This document shows, one piece after another, positions 21,901-36,900 of a stretch of DNA of 64,000 nucleotides (position 1 is its first letter; the number at the start of each line of letters is the position of its first letter). Source of the DNA: Lineus longissimus (taxonomy: Eukaryota > Nemertea > Pilidiophora > Heteronemertea > Lineidae). Position numbers and translations under genes: made by a program. The DNA lies in NCBI RefSeq assembly GCF_910592395.1, contig NC_088312.1:558001-622000 (forward strand), given 5' to 3'. The notes under the pieces are model-generated. The model made no database searches and had not been told where the DNA came from. It worked only from the letters and a program-made list of their open reading frames with translations.

Positions 21901-24900
21901 GTACTTATCCTATAGAAATACCAATACTTAAGGCTGTGCCATTGATTTTCCATGTTTTTCTGTTGTTCAGCACACATCACTTTCCATGTCCTTAGATGTG
22001 ACGTGAATGGTTGTGCACCAGCACCAATAAAGTAGAAATGTACATGATGTAATGGGTGATCAGGCTTGTTGAGTGAACTATGAATGAAGGCAATGTTGAA
22101 TGATTGATCTGATCAGTGATTGTGAAATGTTTTACAAATTTTGAATTTGCCACAGTTGATTGAGGGGATCGTGGCTTTAAAAATATCAAAGTGGCTGGCT
22201 GACCATAGTGTAAAGGTTTGGCTTGGGGAATGAAGTTGTGGGGCTGGTTGTTGGCAATGCTGTTCTGACAGTGATACAATACTACAATGGTTTACACACT
22301 TTTGCCAGACATGCACAGACCATTGAAGTTCCTCCTTTCGTAGCTGTATCTTGCCTCTCTGCGCTGATCTCAAATGTGACCAACACCTACATGTACCTTT
22401 ATCTTATCAAATCTTAGCTGACGCCTGATTTTATTAGTTGTCAGGTAGGCCATGATTATATATTGATTAAACCATGAACCGCTGAATATGAGAGTGGTGT
22501 CCACATCCAGCCGATCATGAATCAATTGGAGATGGTGAATCAGAGTTTGGGTGGAGACAGCCAGCCTGACTATTGTGATGGGTTGGTGTGGTGTAATATG
22601 GGTCAGGGAATGTGTGCCCAAGGTGTGACAAATCGTTTGGTTCTCCCTAGACAAACCTTCAAAACTGAAACTAACTAAATGATTATGATAAGTAAAACCT
22701 TTTCTCGGTAGATTGTGTGGTATGTTTTGGTTTGCTATCAGAATGTTGTGATTCTTGTTTGCCTGATTAGACTTTATCTAAAGTTATAACACAGTGGTTT
22801 GTAAACAAAGTCCTTATTTGAACTTGGAATTTTAGTGAGTAAAAAGTGAATGGGTGAAGGGCTATCAACTAACAGTCATTTGCCCTTCTTGGAAGTGGGA
22901 GATTACTATTGACAGCTTTCGAGATTTCTTAGAAAGAGTATTGGCAGTGTCTGGTAAAAGTTGTAGTGTACAGAGGCATTTATTAGCTTGCATGCAGTCG
23001 GACACGCCATGGAAATCCTTAAGACTGGCTATGACTTGTTGAAAAAGAATGTTCATTGAGAGAGTTTTCTGGATAGCGGTGACCAACTCTGGTTGTTAAT
23101 TTGAAATAAATGCATTCACTCTTGTGATTTAGGTGATTGGTTACACTGCCATTCTAGGCCAACCCTTGCACTTTGAGCTTCAATCAATTGGGCCTAAACC
23201 ACAGCATGCATGGTCGATTCCACTACGAACACAAAAACATTCCAATTTGGTCTCGATCCATATATGTAAATCACATTATTACTTTTCAATGGAAGTGTAT
23301 TATTACTATTATGCTGTAAGACCAATGTGTTGACAAGTGGGCAACAAAAACCCCTTTATCACGCCCACTTCCATGTCTGTAGTTGGTATATATGGTATAA
23401 GTACTCCTTGTTTTCTTGTGGCCTTCACAATCAGAAAAAACAATTTTGCACATCCATATTTGCTTGAGGAAAGAAAATGATAAGACTCTGCCTACTTAGT
23501 GGATAATTTGAGCTTGTGTTGTGAGTTGTTGGCCTGCATTGAGAATCAATACCGGTACTCATGCATACGTGAATGATGCCTTGACCTCAATATTAACCTT
23601 CCTGGAATATTACTGTCCTTCCATACACAAGGCTAAGAGTCTAGCTCTATCTGGTTGGTTCATGACCCCTGTCATGACTCAGAACAGTACATTTCAAATT
23701 GATAACTCGTATACTGCAATTTTCTCCGACTGACCATGAACTCTTCTTTCTCTCCCTTGAGATACCCGCATTCCGTTGTATCTAAGCATACATGTACATG
23801 TCGCACAGCATCAGGCATGTCAGGTGTATAATCCCTCATCACAAGGGACCCATTGTCCTCCCCAACAGGGTCTTTGACCCCTGTCACCACTGACTCTCTT
23901 GTTGAATTCAAACCCTGGGCGTCAGTGCCAAAATCTTAAAATAGTGGCCAGGACAATAGTTGGTGAGATACAATCAAGTGATAGTTTTGGTAATGACGCA
24001 TCCCTGCACTTTTTCAATGCTGGGTTCAGACCTGCCTTATCTCACAATGCCAGGGGCTGTTATCTCAAGCCACTGCCATATATCACATACTTCAGCAAGG
24101 GGTCTTCTCTTCTTCTTAGCATTCGCTCATGGTCAGTAGTCACTTGGGGGTGGCCTGAGTGTGCCGGGGTTTGACAGATTCAGACCTGAGTAATGGGCTC
24201 AACAACTGCTAGCTTTTTGTTGTCTTTATAGTAAAAAATATGAAAGTGACTCAATCTTAAATTGATCATCTGCTCAAAACTTAGCAGGGTGTCTATGACA
24301 GGAGAGTAAACTGTGACTATCAGTTCATATTCCTTCAATATATCGGTAATTAATACACAATGGATGTCAAATGAAATTACCAGAGGTCACATCTGAAATG
24401 TAAGGTTAAGTTTGTGAGAAGATATTCCACTCTTGTTGGTAATGCAATACAATTACAATAACTATTGTGATTGATTCACATGTTATTAACCTAGATTTCA
24501 AGTATTAGTCTTGAACAATTCTCAGTTCTCACCCTGTACAATGGGTGGTGATTGGGTACATTCTGTTGTTGTTAATCTAAATTGTTGGCATATTGTTGGA
24601 ATGGTGCATGCATCGCACATTCCTTTGCTTGGGTTGCTTCCAGGAATCAGAAGGGCTTGCTTTATCAAACTGATGGAGTCCACTATCGGCAGAAATATGT
24701 CCTGATAACCACGTTCTGATTTGTGCTACTGTGGCAGGCATTTCTTGTCAAGTTAGCGATAATGATGATTGAAGAAAGAGTCAGGTTGATGATGATAACT
24801 GCAGTCTTATCAGAAACTAAATCCAACTCCTGATAGAATGGTCACCATACTGCTAAAACAACCCTGGGGCAGGTGTGTTCAATGAGTTGACCAAAAATAG

Positions 24901-27900
24901 GGCTTGGTCATCGCCATCAGTGGAAGCTTCCATCCAGAGCCACATCTATTACATGTACCAGGACAACCAACGCTGCAGCAAATCATAGGCTTCATGATCC
25001 ATTGAAAAACAGTAGCTGCATTTCTTTGTAAAAACCTTAACTCCCAACATGTCCATGTATGTGTCTCATTGACCCATGACTGAGTGTAGCCACAATGTTC
25101 TGCCTCTAAGTCTACTGTGTTATATCTTCAGATGAGCGACGTATGGACGATGAGGACCACCCCCTCGAGGTACAGCTCACCTGGGGCAAGGACGACAGGG
25201 AGGGACGGTTTCTGCTCAAGCGTGAGGATGTCAAGACAGCATTTGTAAGTAGGCTTGTTCCCAATATTTGCTTGATACGTGATGGGATGCTATGCACTCA
25301 TCCAATGATAATACATCCTGGTAATGAGAAACCTGCACTAGCTAGCATGTCTGCTATGAAGAGTAGATCATGTCAACAACTGCAAACCTAACTTCACACA
25401 AACTACTGTTCCAGATGGAAGATTTCCATGACAAGGGCGTCACACCGCAGCCATTCAAACGCAAACTCTCAAAACGCGAAAAGAAAGACCAGAAGAAGAA
25501 GAACAAGGAGGCTAGAGCGAAAGGGAAGGAGAATGCCGCCGAGCAGCTGTATAATGAACTACCAGATACGAGCTTCACGAGGACGGTGTCTAATCCTGAG
25601 GCCGTCATGAAGCGACGTAGACAACAGAAGCTGGAGAAGAAGATGGCACAGTTTAAGAGTCAGGATGGTGGCCCTGACAGTGGTTAGTATTCAAGTAGTG
25701 TGCAAAGACATAACTGGGCTGGGTTGGCCTGATGCTGTTCCTGATTAAACCTTTCCTTGATTGTGATCACGATTAAAGTGTTGGTATTCATGTTGCAATG
25801 ATGTAACCAGAGTGACTTGAACCAGTATTGTCAAAGATTAATAGTATGCAGACCTTTCCTTTGTTCTGTGCTTGTTGTGACACATGGTGCTGTTGATTCA
25901 TGCAGCCTGTTGTTCTCAGACATATAAACACAAGATAGTGAGGTAGGCCTGACCACCTGTTACTAAAGCCTGATCATCACGCCCAGTGAATTATCCAACT
26001 CATGGCATCATCTCCTATCAATTTAATATCATTGTGCATGAACAAAATTTGTGATACGAACTGAATTCAAGGAAATACATATTCAGCTTTGAATGAGTTT
26101 GTTAATGATGTATCCTGTTCCAATGCAATTGTACGGAGGGTTTCATACAAATGCAGTGAATTTTGACTGCATTGAGTTCAATGACATCAAGTGGACAGCT
26201 GTTTCAACCCATAGTGAACAGTTAGGCCAGGGTGTGCATTGGTGCATGCTTGACTGCAGATTCATGATTCTAACTGAATGATTAGAGTATAAATGAGAAC
26301 AAGGACAATTTATGTTTTAAGAGGAGAAAATATGACAGGCTTGCCTGTTTGCAGTTTGTTTTCAAGTGAAGCGTGATGTATTTGAATAACCCAATAAATG
26401 CGTGATCCTTCTTTAAACCAATGCCACATTGGATTCAATGATTCTCTTCATGTCATTCCTCAACCATTTCAGGTGGCACACTGAAGATCTACGGCGAGAC
26501 ACTTTGCCCAGATGTACCGTACAAGACCTTGCTATTGTCAACGAGTGACACAGCACTCATGGTGCTTAAAGAGACCCTGGCCAAGTATCGCCTCGAGAAG
26601 GAGGACTCCAATGACTACTGTCTATTCAAGGTGAGCTGGAAGAAACATAGGTTGGAATGTGATGTGGGAGTTGGGGGCACCACTTTCTTCGCCCTCAGTT
26701 CAGTACAGTTGGATTTTTGTTCGGGTCGTCAGTGTCAGTAGCTCCTGGGTTTAGGCTGATCCTGACTTGTCAGCTCTAATGTGATTCCTGGTGCTCCAGT
26801 CATGTCAAAGATACCCCTACCACCAGCTGAGATACTGGGTTGTTTCAAGACAAGGATAGGCTAAGCCAAGTTGAATCACTCGCATTCTTTCTGTGTGGGC
26901 TGTTTAATGGAAAAAAACGTTTTAATCGAATATCTGTGTGAAGTTAATTGGGTGCTAATCATACACAAAAGGCCTTATAATCATAACAGTTTGTCATTTG
27001 AGGTCAATAGTACTATCAGTGATGAATTCCATTGTTTAAAGCAGCTAATGTCAATGCAGCCTTGCAGTGAGTCTTTGCAAGATACCTCAAATCCTTTTGT
27101 TTAGTTTGATCTGCTTGTTCATGTGGCAATCCAATAGCGTGTTTGTTTACGTCCACTGATTGTGTTTGCTATTGCAGGTGAATCTGGTTCCGTCCAAAGA
27201 TGGCTCTGGGAAGCTTGAATACGGAGACGAAGAGATTCTTGATGACGATGAATGTCCTCTTGCTATTCACATCCAGTACCCACCATCACAAGGTGAGCTC
27301 TCATGCCTATTCCAATCAGAGTTCAAGTGTTTTGGCATCAAACTAACCCCACCTCAAAATCGTTAATTGAGATAGAGCTCCAATTAAATAGCATTGACCT
27401 GATCTAATCACAGTGATGCAATGATACACATGGCATTTCTTCTGTGCTGGAATTCAGGGCAGTGGCAATCTTGATACTATAAATGTGTATTAGAAAGAGT
27501 CTGTTGGCATTCACAGCTTGATAAGCATGATGACCTTTATGGCATGTATGTATTGAGGTTCTGTGCATGGCCTATCATGGAGCATTATGCAGACAAACTT
27601 CTAACTCACTTTAGATTACTTGTATGATAGTAGATTCGTGTGCAATGCTGTTATATGCAATGAGTCTTTTAGGCCTCTGTCTGCTCCTCATGATAGTCCT
27701 GCCAATGTGACGTTATAACATATACCTGATGGCTTGCAGACTATGAACACTCATGAAAGAGTCGTCCTATCTATATGACGATGCTGATTGTGAGTCTGCA
27801 TCCCGAGAAACACAACTTGGGCAACTAGATTAAACTCTTCCATAAACCACAAGAGAACCCTGACGGATTCCATTGCATCTATCTATAGAGGCTATCGACC

Positions 27901-30900
27901 GTGCTATCAATAATCATTTAATGAAAACATGCTACCTTATTGATTAATTAAGTGCCAATTATAGTAATGCTTGATTTAGGTCTGTGAGTCAGTGATTTAT
28001 GAGGTGGACTGAGATCAGAGTCACCGACTGTGAATGGTTGGCTTTGAGCCGAGTTCAAAGGGAAGGGTTTGTTATGGTTTTCTCTCAACAGGTTTTCCCA
28101 TAAACCATGAAGTATATGGTGGGCACGTTAAGAACACAAATCATGAAAGCTCAGTGTAGCGTTACCTACAGAACAGTATCTCTGACTACTCATGATACTA
28201 CATACAAACCTTATGATTATCCTGATTCTCTTCTTGTCATCTTCATTTTTTGGGGGGCTGGAGGTGTGAAAGATGAATAAAACCTCATCATGACTTATTC
28301 CAATAAGCTGCTTGTCTTATAATGAGTTTATTGCCTGCCTTTTAGGTTCGGTTATGTTCCAAATCCGTCGCCGCCCGGCTGACTATGAGAAGAGGAAGCG
28401 AGCAAGGAAACAGCAACAACAGATGCACCCCAACGATATGGATTACGGTCAAGGACGTCCACCACACTCTGGCATGCACCCAGGAAGCATTCCTCCAGAG
28501 AAGCTCCCATTTCTTGTGGAGCTCCATCCCGATGGTCGTGAGCCATACAATGCCAACAAACACCGACTCCAGTTTGATATGTTAGAGGTTGGCAGTGATC
28601 GCAACATGTCATCTAGTGGCCAGTATTTACAGCTGTTTGGTCCCCATGTTCACCCTCGGCATTGTGTGATAGCTCAATCAGAGGGGATTGTGACTGTCAC
28701 ACCAACCAACAAGGATGCAGAGACATATGTGAACAACCAGAGAGTGTTTGAGACGACCACATTACAGCATGGCATGGTGGTGAGATTTGGCAAGGCTAAC
28801 CTGTTCAGGTTCTTGGATCCCATGGCTGAGGAGGTAGGTATTGGTGTAGACCTGCTTGCTCTATCTATGGCACAGTTTCCTGTTAACACTTCTCATTGGT
28901 CAAGTGTGTTATAACAGTGATGTCAAGAAGCCCCTACATAATCATCTTTGTAAGGTGGAATGATATAATACCTCTGGAATGTGACTCTCTGGCTCGACCT
29001 GCAGTCTGAATATTGAAATGATCACAAACATCTGTTGTCGTTGAGTGCCATCCCATTGTCTTTATAACCAACTTTTCCTCCTACTAACTGAAAGTCTTTT
29101 CTTATCCTTGCAACACTAGGAGTGGATGGTAGGCTCACTTTTAACATTCTACTTCATCAAATTATTTCATTCTTTTGGCTTGCTGTTCTCTTGGGTTTGA
29201 TTTCCCCTTTGACAGGCTTCCTCAAGTGTAAATTTATTGAATGCTCTGAAAAACAGGTCTGCTAAGTCCCTATTGATTTACCAAAATGACCTCATTCACC
29301 CTATTTGTATAGCTAAGCCTCTTAATGCCCAATCTCATGTAACTTTTCACTTCAACAGCTTGTTAGCAACACTGCCTCATTGACAGTCAGTAACACCACC
29401 TCTTCTCCTCTCTCATACACCTCCCTCTCTGTAGCCTCTCTAACACATCAGCCTCCTTAGGTGGCTACTGCAGTATCCACCTTCTTTCAGAAGCAGAACA
29501 AGAGGCAGTCGGAGCCTGGCATGAGGCAGCAGGGACCATATAACGGCCATCAGCAACCTGGCGCGTTTGAGACATCGTTCGACGTTGACGGCCATGTGGA
29601 GACTAACCAGGGAATGAGACGGCCTGATGAACAACAGAGAGGGTGAGTGGGCTCTTGGTCATCTGAGTGACTTCGTGAAGAAGGTACTCCTGTCCTGAAG
29701 TCAGATGGGGAGAAACTAATCCATTCCGACATTGGACCAGGGAGTGATGTCCTATAAACTCCTTGCTCTGTATGCTGAACTGTAGAGATGTTGGCAACAG
29801 GTTGTAGTAAGCTGTGGTCTTGATGTGTGTCCACAGTGGCCTGCATTGTGCTTGTGCAGGTCCAGCCACAGATCTGTTGAGCAGCAGTCGGTGAGCCTAC
29901 TGGCATTTTCCATGTTGTCCAGTGGTCAAGTAATGTGTATTCTCTACTTCCACAGAACACCACCAGATGGCATGAGAGGCGGTCCGGTGAATAAAGTGGA
30001 GGAAGACCTGCTGCCGGCTGGCTTAGAATTCAGAGAAGATGGTTAGTATGTGTGTTATTCCAAGGGGGGAAGGGCAGATGATCAGACATTATGCCTGTTC
30101 TGTTGTCAGAGAAGATGAGGATGAGTCATTATCTACAGTTTGAAATGGGCAATGTGAGATTTCATCGGTACATCATAGAATAAAAGTTCATTTTTCTTGC
30201 AGCTGAAGATCAATTCCTGGGAAGTCTCATCACTGATTCCAGTGTCCCGACCGTCGTATTTAAGTTGGCCCCTACCTACGCCCTCTACATGTCTGCCCGG
30301 TATCGTGTGTCAAGACACTACAGGCCTGACATGAGTGCGTCCGAGCGTGCCCACAGGTTGACGTCACTGGTCCACAAGATTGCTGGCATGACACAACAGA
30401 CGATTCAGGAGGAGCACGACAATGCAAACGCTTTGGCCTTCTGGATGGCCAACACTTCAGAACTGCTCCACTTCTTCAAACAAGATCGCAACATTGGACC
30501 ATACAGTATTGATGCTCAGGATATCTTAGCTGAGGCCGTGCAGGTGGCGTTCCGTGAGCTAGTGCTTTGTTTACAGAATGATCTGCGGCAGACGATGCCA
30601 GCATTCCTCGATGATGGAGACGAGGATGCTGATGAGGATTGGATGATGGGTAAGTTGGTGACTTTCTCTCCAGGTGTCTGCTCATTTCTGTGGTCCGTCT
30701 GCTCCATGCGTTTACCACAGAAACAGTCTGTTGCGTCATTCCAATAACTTGTCACACTTTGAAGGAGATGGTAATTTTGATGAGTCTGATTGCACATGTT
30801 CCTTTTTCCAGATGACCAAGTGGATGTGCATAACAGATATCAGAGAAACAGGCCAATGATGAGTAAGTTGCTGGCATCCTCACTTTCTTCATAAATGACG

Positions 30901-33900
30901 ACATTGAAGGACTTGGTAGATCACTTGCCATATCACTACTTGATCGGTTAATAGCCAAGAGACAGAAGTCCCAGTCTGGGATTCAGAATGATGTGCATCT
31001 TTACTCGGATTCTAATGAACGTTTTCTTCCTCTTTGCAGCTGATGTGATCCAAACCATGTCTGCAGCCATGGCACTCCTGCGACGATGCCGTGTGAACGC
31101 AGCTCTCACAATCCAACTCTTCTCACAGTTATTCCACTACATCAACATGTGGCTCTTCAATAAGATTGTCATGGAGGCCAGGTTAAGGTTGTGCACACGT
31201 CGATGGGGATTCCGGCTGAAGCGGCGTTTGGCAAGGATCGAGGTGTGGGCCGAGAAGCAGGGGTTGGAGCTGGCTGCTGACTGTCATTTAGCTAGGATTA
31301 TACAGGTGAGGCCATAGGCAAGCCGGGCATGCATAGTTGAGTCATCGCTTGCTTGGTAGGTTGTCCCTGAATGAATGAGATGACAGAGTGACAACTTACA
31401 TGTGCATATTGAAATTATGCTATGTAAACTTGTGAATTGTAAAAAAAGTGACTGTTTGTTAGAAAGTTCTTGATGTGGAACTTCCTATTGCTGCAAGTTG
31501 TGCCCTGATTGAGTCTGTTTTGACTTGCTTAGCCATGTTCTCTTTCAGACTGCCCACTTGCTTCAGTCACAGAAACACAGTGCAGAGGACATTGCCAGCA
31601 TCAGCAGCTCATGCTTCAAGTTGAACTCTCTTCAGCTGCGCGTCTTGCTACAGAGTTATATCCCTGACCATGAGGAAGGTCATGTGCCTCAAGACTTGAT
31701 CAACCGGCTCGTTAGTATGGCCGAGAATACAGCTGATGAGCTCATAAGGAGTGAAGGTCGCGAAGTTCATCTCGAAGAGGACCCTGACCTACATCTCCCG
31801 TTCTTGTTACCCGAAGATGGCTATTCCTGTGATATTGTGCGTGGTATTCCCAACGGTCTGCCTGAGTTTCTGGATCCTCTCATCAACAGTGGTAAGTTGA
31901 TCAATCATTCACTGGCTGAAAATGAAATGCTGTAAACTTGGCTTCGGTTACAACCATGTTTAGTTGTTTCAACTCCTCAAAATAACTCATATCTTTGCAA
32001 CATTGCAAGAACTCTTGCCCAATTCATAAATGCCAAATTCTCAGAAACATTTTGTATGTTTTACAGGTATCTGCAATCTTGTCATCCACCACCAAGCTCC
32101 TGGGCCGTGGACCGTCTACATGGACAATGAGCTACCTGAGGTAAGTCTAAACTCTTATGACATTCATGAAGTGTACAACCTTGCTTCCAGTTGTCTCTTA
32201 TACACTGTGTATAGACATGCTGTGTTCACCAAGCTGTGTCATGCTAAGAAACATCCAGAGTCAGACCAGACATCGAGGACATCAGTATCTATGCAATGAC
32301 CTGTTATTGATGTTCTTTCATGAAGGAGGATGTTCTGGGGTTTCATCATTCATACCGTGCTCTATTTACGAGACATACAAATGACATGTCTATACCCCAG
32401 ACTCATCATAGGAGCTTTGGGTTCTTCTCTTAGCTGTTGGTGTCGTATTCATAATTGGACGTCCCACATGATGTAGGGGTAGTTGGTGATGTTGTCCTGG
32501 AGTCTACATGTAGCCATCTGCATTAACATGAATGGTCATTGACCACGTCAGTCAGTGGACTATATACGCTCTTGTGACCTTTGACACAGATTCTTCTTCT
32601 GTGTTCGGGATGATATGGCTGCAGTAAAATCAATAAAGTATATTCACGGAGCTCATCAATAACATGATTGATTGCGGTGTCCTGGTCTGCGATCCTGGTC
32701 ATTATTGTCCTCGGGTTGTGATAAGGTAATGGCCTGTGTGCCCGGTGGAAAGCAAATATGAGATGTTTACAGGGAGCAAATTAGTTTATAGTGCTGATGA
32801 TAGCGGAACAATGCTATATTTTTTGTTGCGTGAAGGCCAGGGTGATTCACTGGTGCATGTAGTCGGATGTGATTTCATTGATGGAGAGATGACATACTTT
32901 GAATATTCCTGGTATTGAAAGTTGACGGTTGACAGAGTTTCGAATCAATGTTGACACAGGATTTTGTGTTCATTGCCTCAAAGGATAGATAAGTGATGTG
33001 ACATTGTGAATAGTATCTAATTTTTTACTGGCACTCTGCAAATCTGTTGGCTTCGATCATGAGGACCTCTTGGGCTCGAACACACAATGTCAGTGTGAGC
33101 CCAAGGTGTGCTGGTTATGGTGGGCAGAGGAGGGACCTCTCCTCTCAAAGGAATCATGCTGGAAGGGTAAGCATCTTTCTATTGCTTCGTTGAGTACACA
33201 CCGACCAGTGTCAGTGAAGTGCTGCTCTCCTTGCACATGCTACCTGGGTAAGAAAGGGAGACACCAACTGAAAATCGCCAGAGGTCTCGATAGATCCTGG
33301 CTTTGGTTTGGGGTTGGTCACGGTTCCTTTTGCTCGAGAGTCTGGCATGATTGAACTTACCAGAGGTTCAGGCCAAGGTTTTCCAATTGCTTGTATATAG
33401 AAGGCTAGCTACAAACACATACAACTTCACTAGTTAAGTGTGAAGTATACTCTAGCATTAATTGCTTGAACTGTTCATCATTCTAATCATTAATAAATGT
33501 GTAATTCAGTGGACGAATATGCTGTGGTTTTATGTTCACTGTGACCATGGTAATGGTTCCATGTCTACTGGTGCGCTGTGTTGATTTCAATGGATTGTTC
33601 ACTCACATTCAAAGCTTATAGCCTTGTTGTGTTTGTTTGTCAGTAAAATAGTCAAATTGAGTGATTGTATTGTACAGCTATGAGACAATAACATGGACGT
33701 ATCAGGAGAACTGGAATGAGACTGGATTAACTTTAGTGAAACTTCAGAAATTCTTGTGCAGTGGAAATACTTATTTCTTCAGGAAATTGTGTGAAACTTG
33801 TTGCATGAATTGATGGCTGGCAGTGACTCTGATTCTGGGATGACCTTTCCTTGACCTTGTGGTAGCAATGACACGGTGAAGTCCAGAGTGTCACACAGAA

Positions 33901-36900
33901 ACGTAGGGCAACGAGAAGCCAAGCTTTCTGTTGTGAATGCGGTCCTACAGGTCTTGAAACTGAGCAAAATGTCTTTGACTATTCCCAGTGCCTGTTGTCT
34001 TCTGACTCTGATTGAGTAGTAATCTTTTGAAGTGGTTTTGAGTGAATATGTCCTCTCAGGGTGCAGTCAGGTCATTTGGTCAGTCGGCCAGGTAAATATG
34101 AGTACACGTCTGGCCCGAAGTGCATATTCCACCACCCGGTGACACGATGATGTCTTTCTCATTACATCAACATGCACACAACTGGAGCCTCTAGTTAGGC
34201 CTGTCCTGCAGTAGGATATCATTGTGTCACCTAGACACACACATTAACTAAACGCTTGGATCAATATTGTCCTAGTCAGTGTTTGTACCACCTGTGACAG
34301 GCCTGTGCTTTATTGGAGACATCTTTTCTACTTTTCTGGTCAGTTCACACCTTAGTGTAGGCGATCAGTTTGTGGTCTTTCCATACTGGTCCATTGTCTT
34401 TTGTCCTAGTTAGTATTATGTCCTAGTCTCAGTTGTTGGTGTCAGGTTTTCTGTGTCCATTCATTCCCATGTCTTCAGTCTTGTATCTGTATGGTCATCA
34501 TGACTCATGTACATCGTCAGTACATTTGATATATGTAGAGGCACTGCCTCATCTCATGCATGGCACTGGTGCTTCCACTTTTCTGTCAATGTTTAAAAGG
34601 GTGTTGCATCGGAGTTGGAGTCATAAGGACGGGTTGAAAGTTGACTCCAACCCACGTAGTTGAGCGCAGCATGAAAAGTCTTAGTCTGGACCCACCCATC
34701 TCCAACCTGTTTCTAATCTTAAAAGGGATTCTCTTGTCGATATATACGATGTCGAAGTATTGTGCTGACTTTGTGTTTGGCCAGTAAACATTGCCACGTA
34801 CCTATTAATGGACAAAACATGATGAGAGACAAGGTCGTCAAGCTTCTGGCTCATCTCATGTTGAGGTGATAAACCGGAGCAGGATGTACTCAGTTCTTTG
34901 GTGGGCTGTTTGCCTGGCACCAGGGACAGCTTACAGCTAAGACTCACAGCACTGCACACGGGAACAACCAGTGTTTCCAAGACATTCGCTGACGATCAAA
35001 TCATGCCATGTGAAGTGATTCCAATATGGAATTATCCCGATTCACTTTGCCCTTTCAGTTAGTACGTTGAAGACGCAGGGTCTATTTCAGAGAGATTCAT
35101 GGGGAAAATGATACAGTTCCGATGGCAGATTGATGAAAAGGACCTCTACCGTTTATGTTGTATTGAAGCTTTACAGAACTTGACTACCTGCCACTTCTTG
35201 ACGCTGCCTACAATGTTTTACTCCTTATCTCGTATGCTCAAACATCTTCGTTTTCAACAGAACATGGTTCGTCACAGTCCCGGCGGACCACAGAGTGAAC
35301 CGGCGGCACCACCTGGTTTGCCGCAGGAACCAGAAGTGATGATGGTGTCCTTCGGCAAGGTGAACGGCAGCATGGGACTGAGTATTGTCGCGGCTAAGGT
35401 AAGTGGAATTTGATCAAAATTGACATATCAGTTACTCCAAACTCGGCCCTCTCCCATCATGAGCCTGGCTATAAGTTGATCCCAATAAATGTTATCTGTA
35501 TGACTGTATGATCATGGAACATTGTGTCCATTTCTAAGTTTAGACACCACAGCCAAGATGTCTCAGTTTCAGTTGTCAGTTTGGGAGTTGAAAAAGGAAC
35601 GACAATAAGGTGGTCTTACCATTTCAACTAGAATTGGACAGGATAGTGTCAAGTTTGGAGAACCTGTCAGTCATTATGCAATAGGCCTTTGTCCATGGAT
35701 ACATATGACTTATGAGTTTATCATCATCACCACATATCATCCTCATCATCTCTTCATCATCATGCTTGCATTGCCATACATGTTTTGTCCTCTCACCATA
35801 AGCTTGAAAATGCTTTTCTTTGCATCACTATTGAATGCAGTATCAGGGTCGTAGCTAGAGAGGGCTCCCAAGCATCACCAAGAAACATATTCTTCAGGCA
35901 GGTTTTGGACAATTTTCACCCTGTTGGATGAGAAAAGAGCTGAACAGCCTTAGAGTTTATTAGTTCCAGTGCTTTCAGATAGATGGCATCTACATGCCCA
36001 GTGTGCCCCCTTGAAAGCCTGGTGTCCTCGTAGAGAACCAAGTGAATGGAAGTGGCCATGGGTAATGGTTAAACCAATCACGTCACCACTAATGTACAGG
36101 AAGCTCCTCGCTATCCAGCTTATAGCTGATATTGATCTGACAAGTCTGTCTCTTTATTCACATGTGAAACAGGGTTCTGATTGGTTACTGGGGTATACTG
36201 GACAGAAACTGGGCTCCATTCTGTTGTTACAAGAGTAATCCTATGTCTCCCCACCAACATCACTGAATACCTCACCGACAAGGCTTGTTGATGGAACATG
36301 AATTGAGTTATAGTTAGGGTCAAGGAGCAGTTTACCACTTCAAGAGGTGTTGAAATGGAATAGATTTTGTGTTTACTCTTGAACAGTTGTTGGCAGTACT
36401 TGGCCCGCTTCAGAAAGTGAACAGCAGGAAACTATGCCTAACAAGCTGAAGAATCAACACGAATGTGTGCAGCTAGGAAGTAATAGTCGATGCTAATGTT
36501 TATCTTTGGGGACACCCTGTGCTATTGGAAAATACTTGAAATATATGAAAATGTATCTGGAGTTGACTACGGATCGATGAATTGATTTTAATTATAGTAA
36601 CATGTTTGATTGATTTGGCTGTAAACAAGGAACAAGAGGCACAAAACTCAATAAGACGACTGCATTTACTCGAGTCAGTTTAATATGGTGTAATGGATGA
36701 CGGAAGAGATCTGGGAAATGCATTGGACTCCCTCTCCATGATAGTGTCTTCACTCGGACAGCTACACATTGATACTGTGGAGAGACTAAGTGCTGATGGA
36801 CTGAACAATAGAGGACAGAAGTATGGTAGAAACTGTCTTGAAAGATTTCCTCTTGGGGTCTGTCCCGGCTTTATAGTGTTGTTATCCAGAGGTGATTTCT

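Noticed and set aside
29120-29128. Possible 9-nt afadin microexon GAGTGGATG
   Set aside because: It is flanked by AG and GT and is in phase, but such strings arise often by chance and the neighbouring exons join without it.
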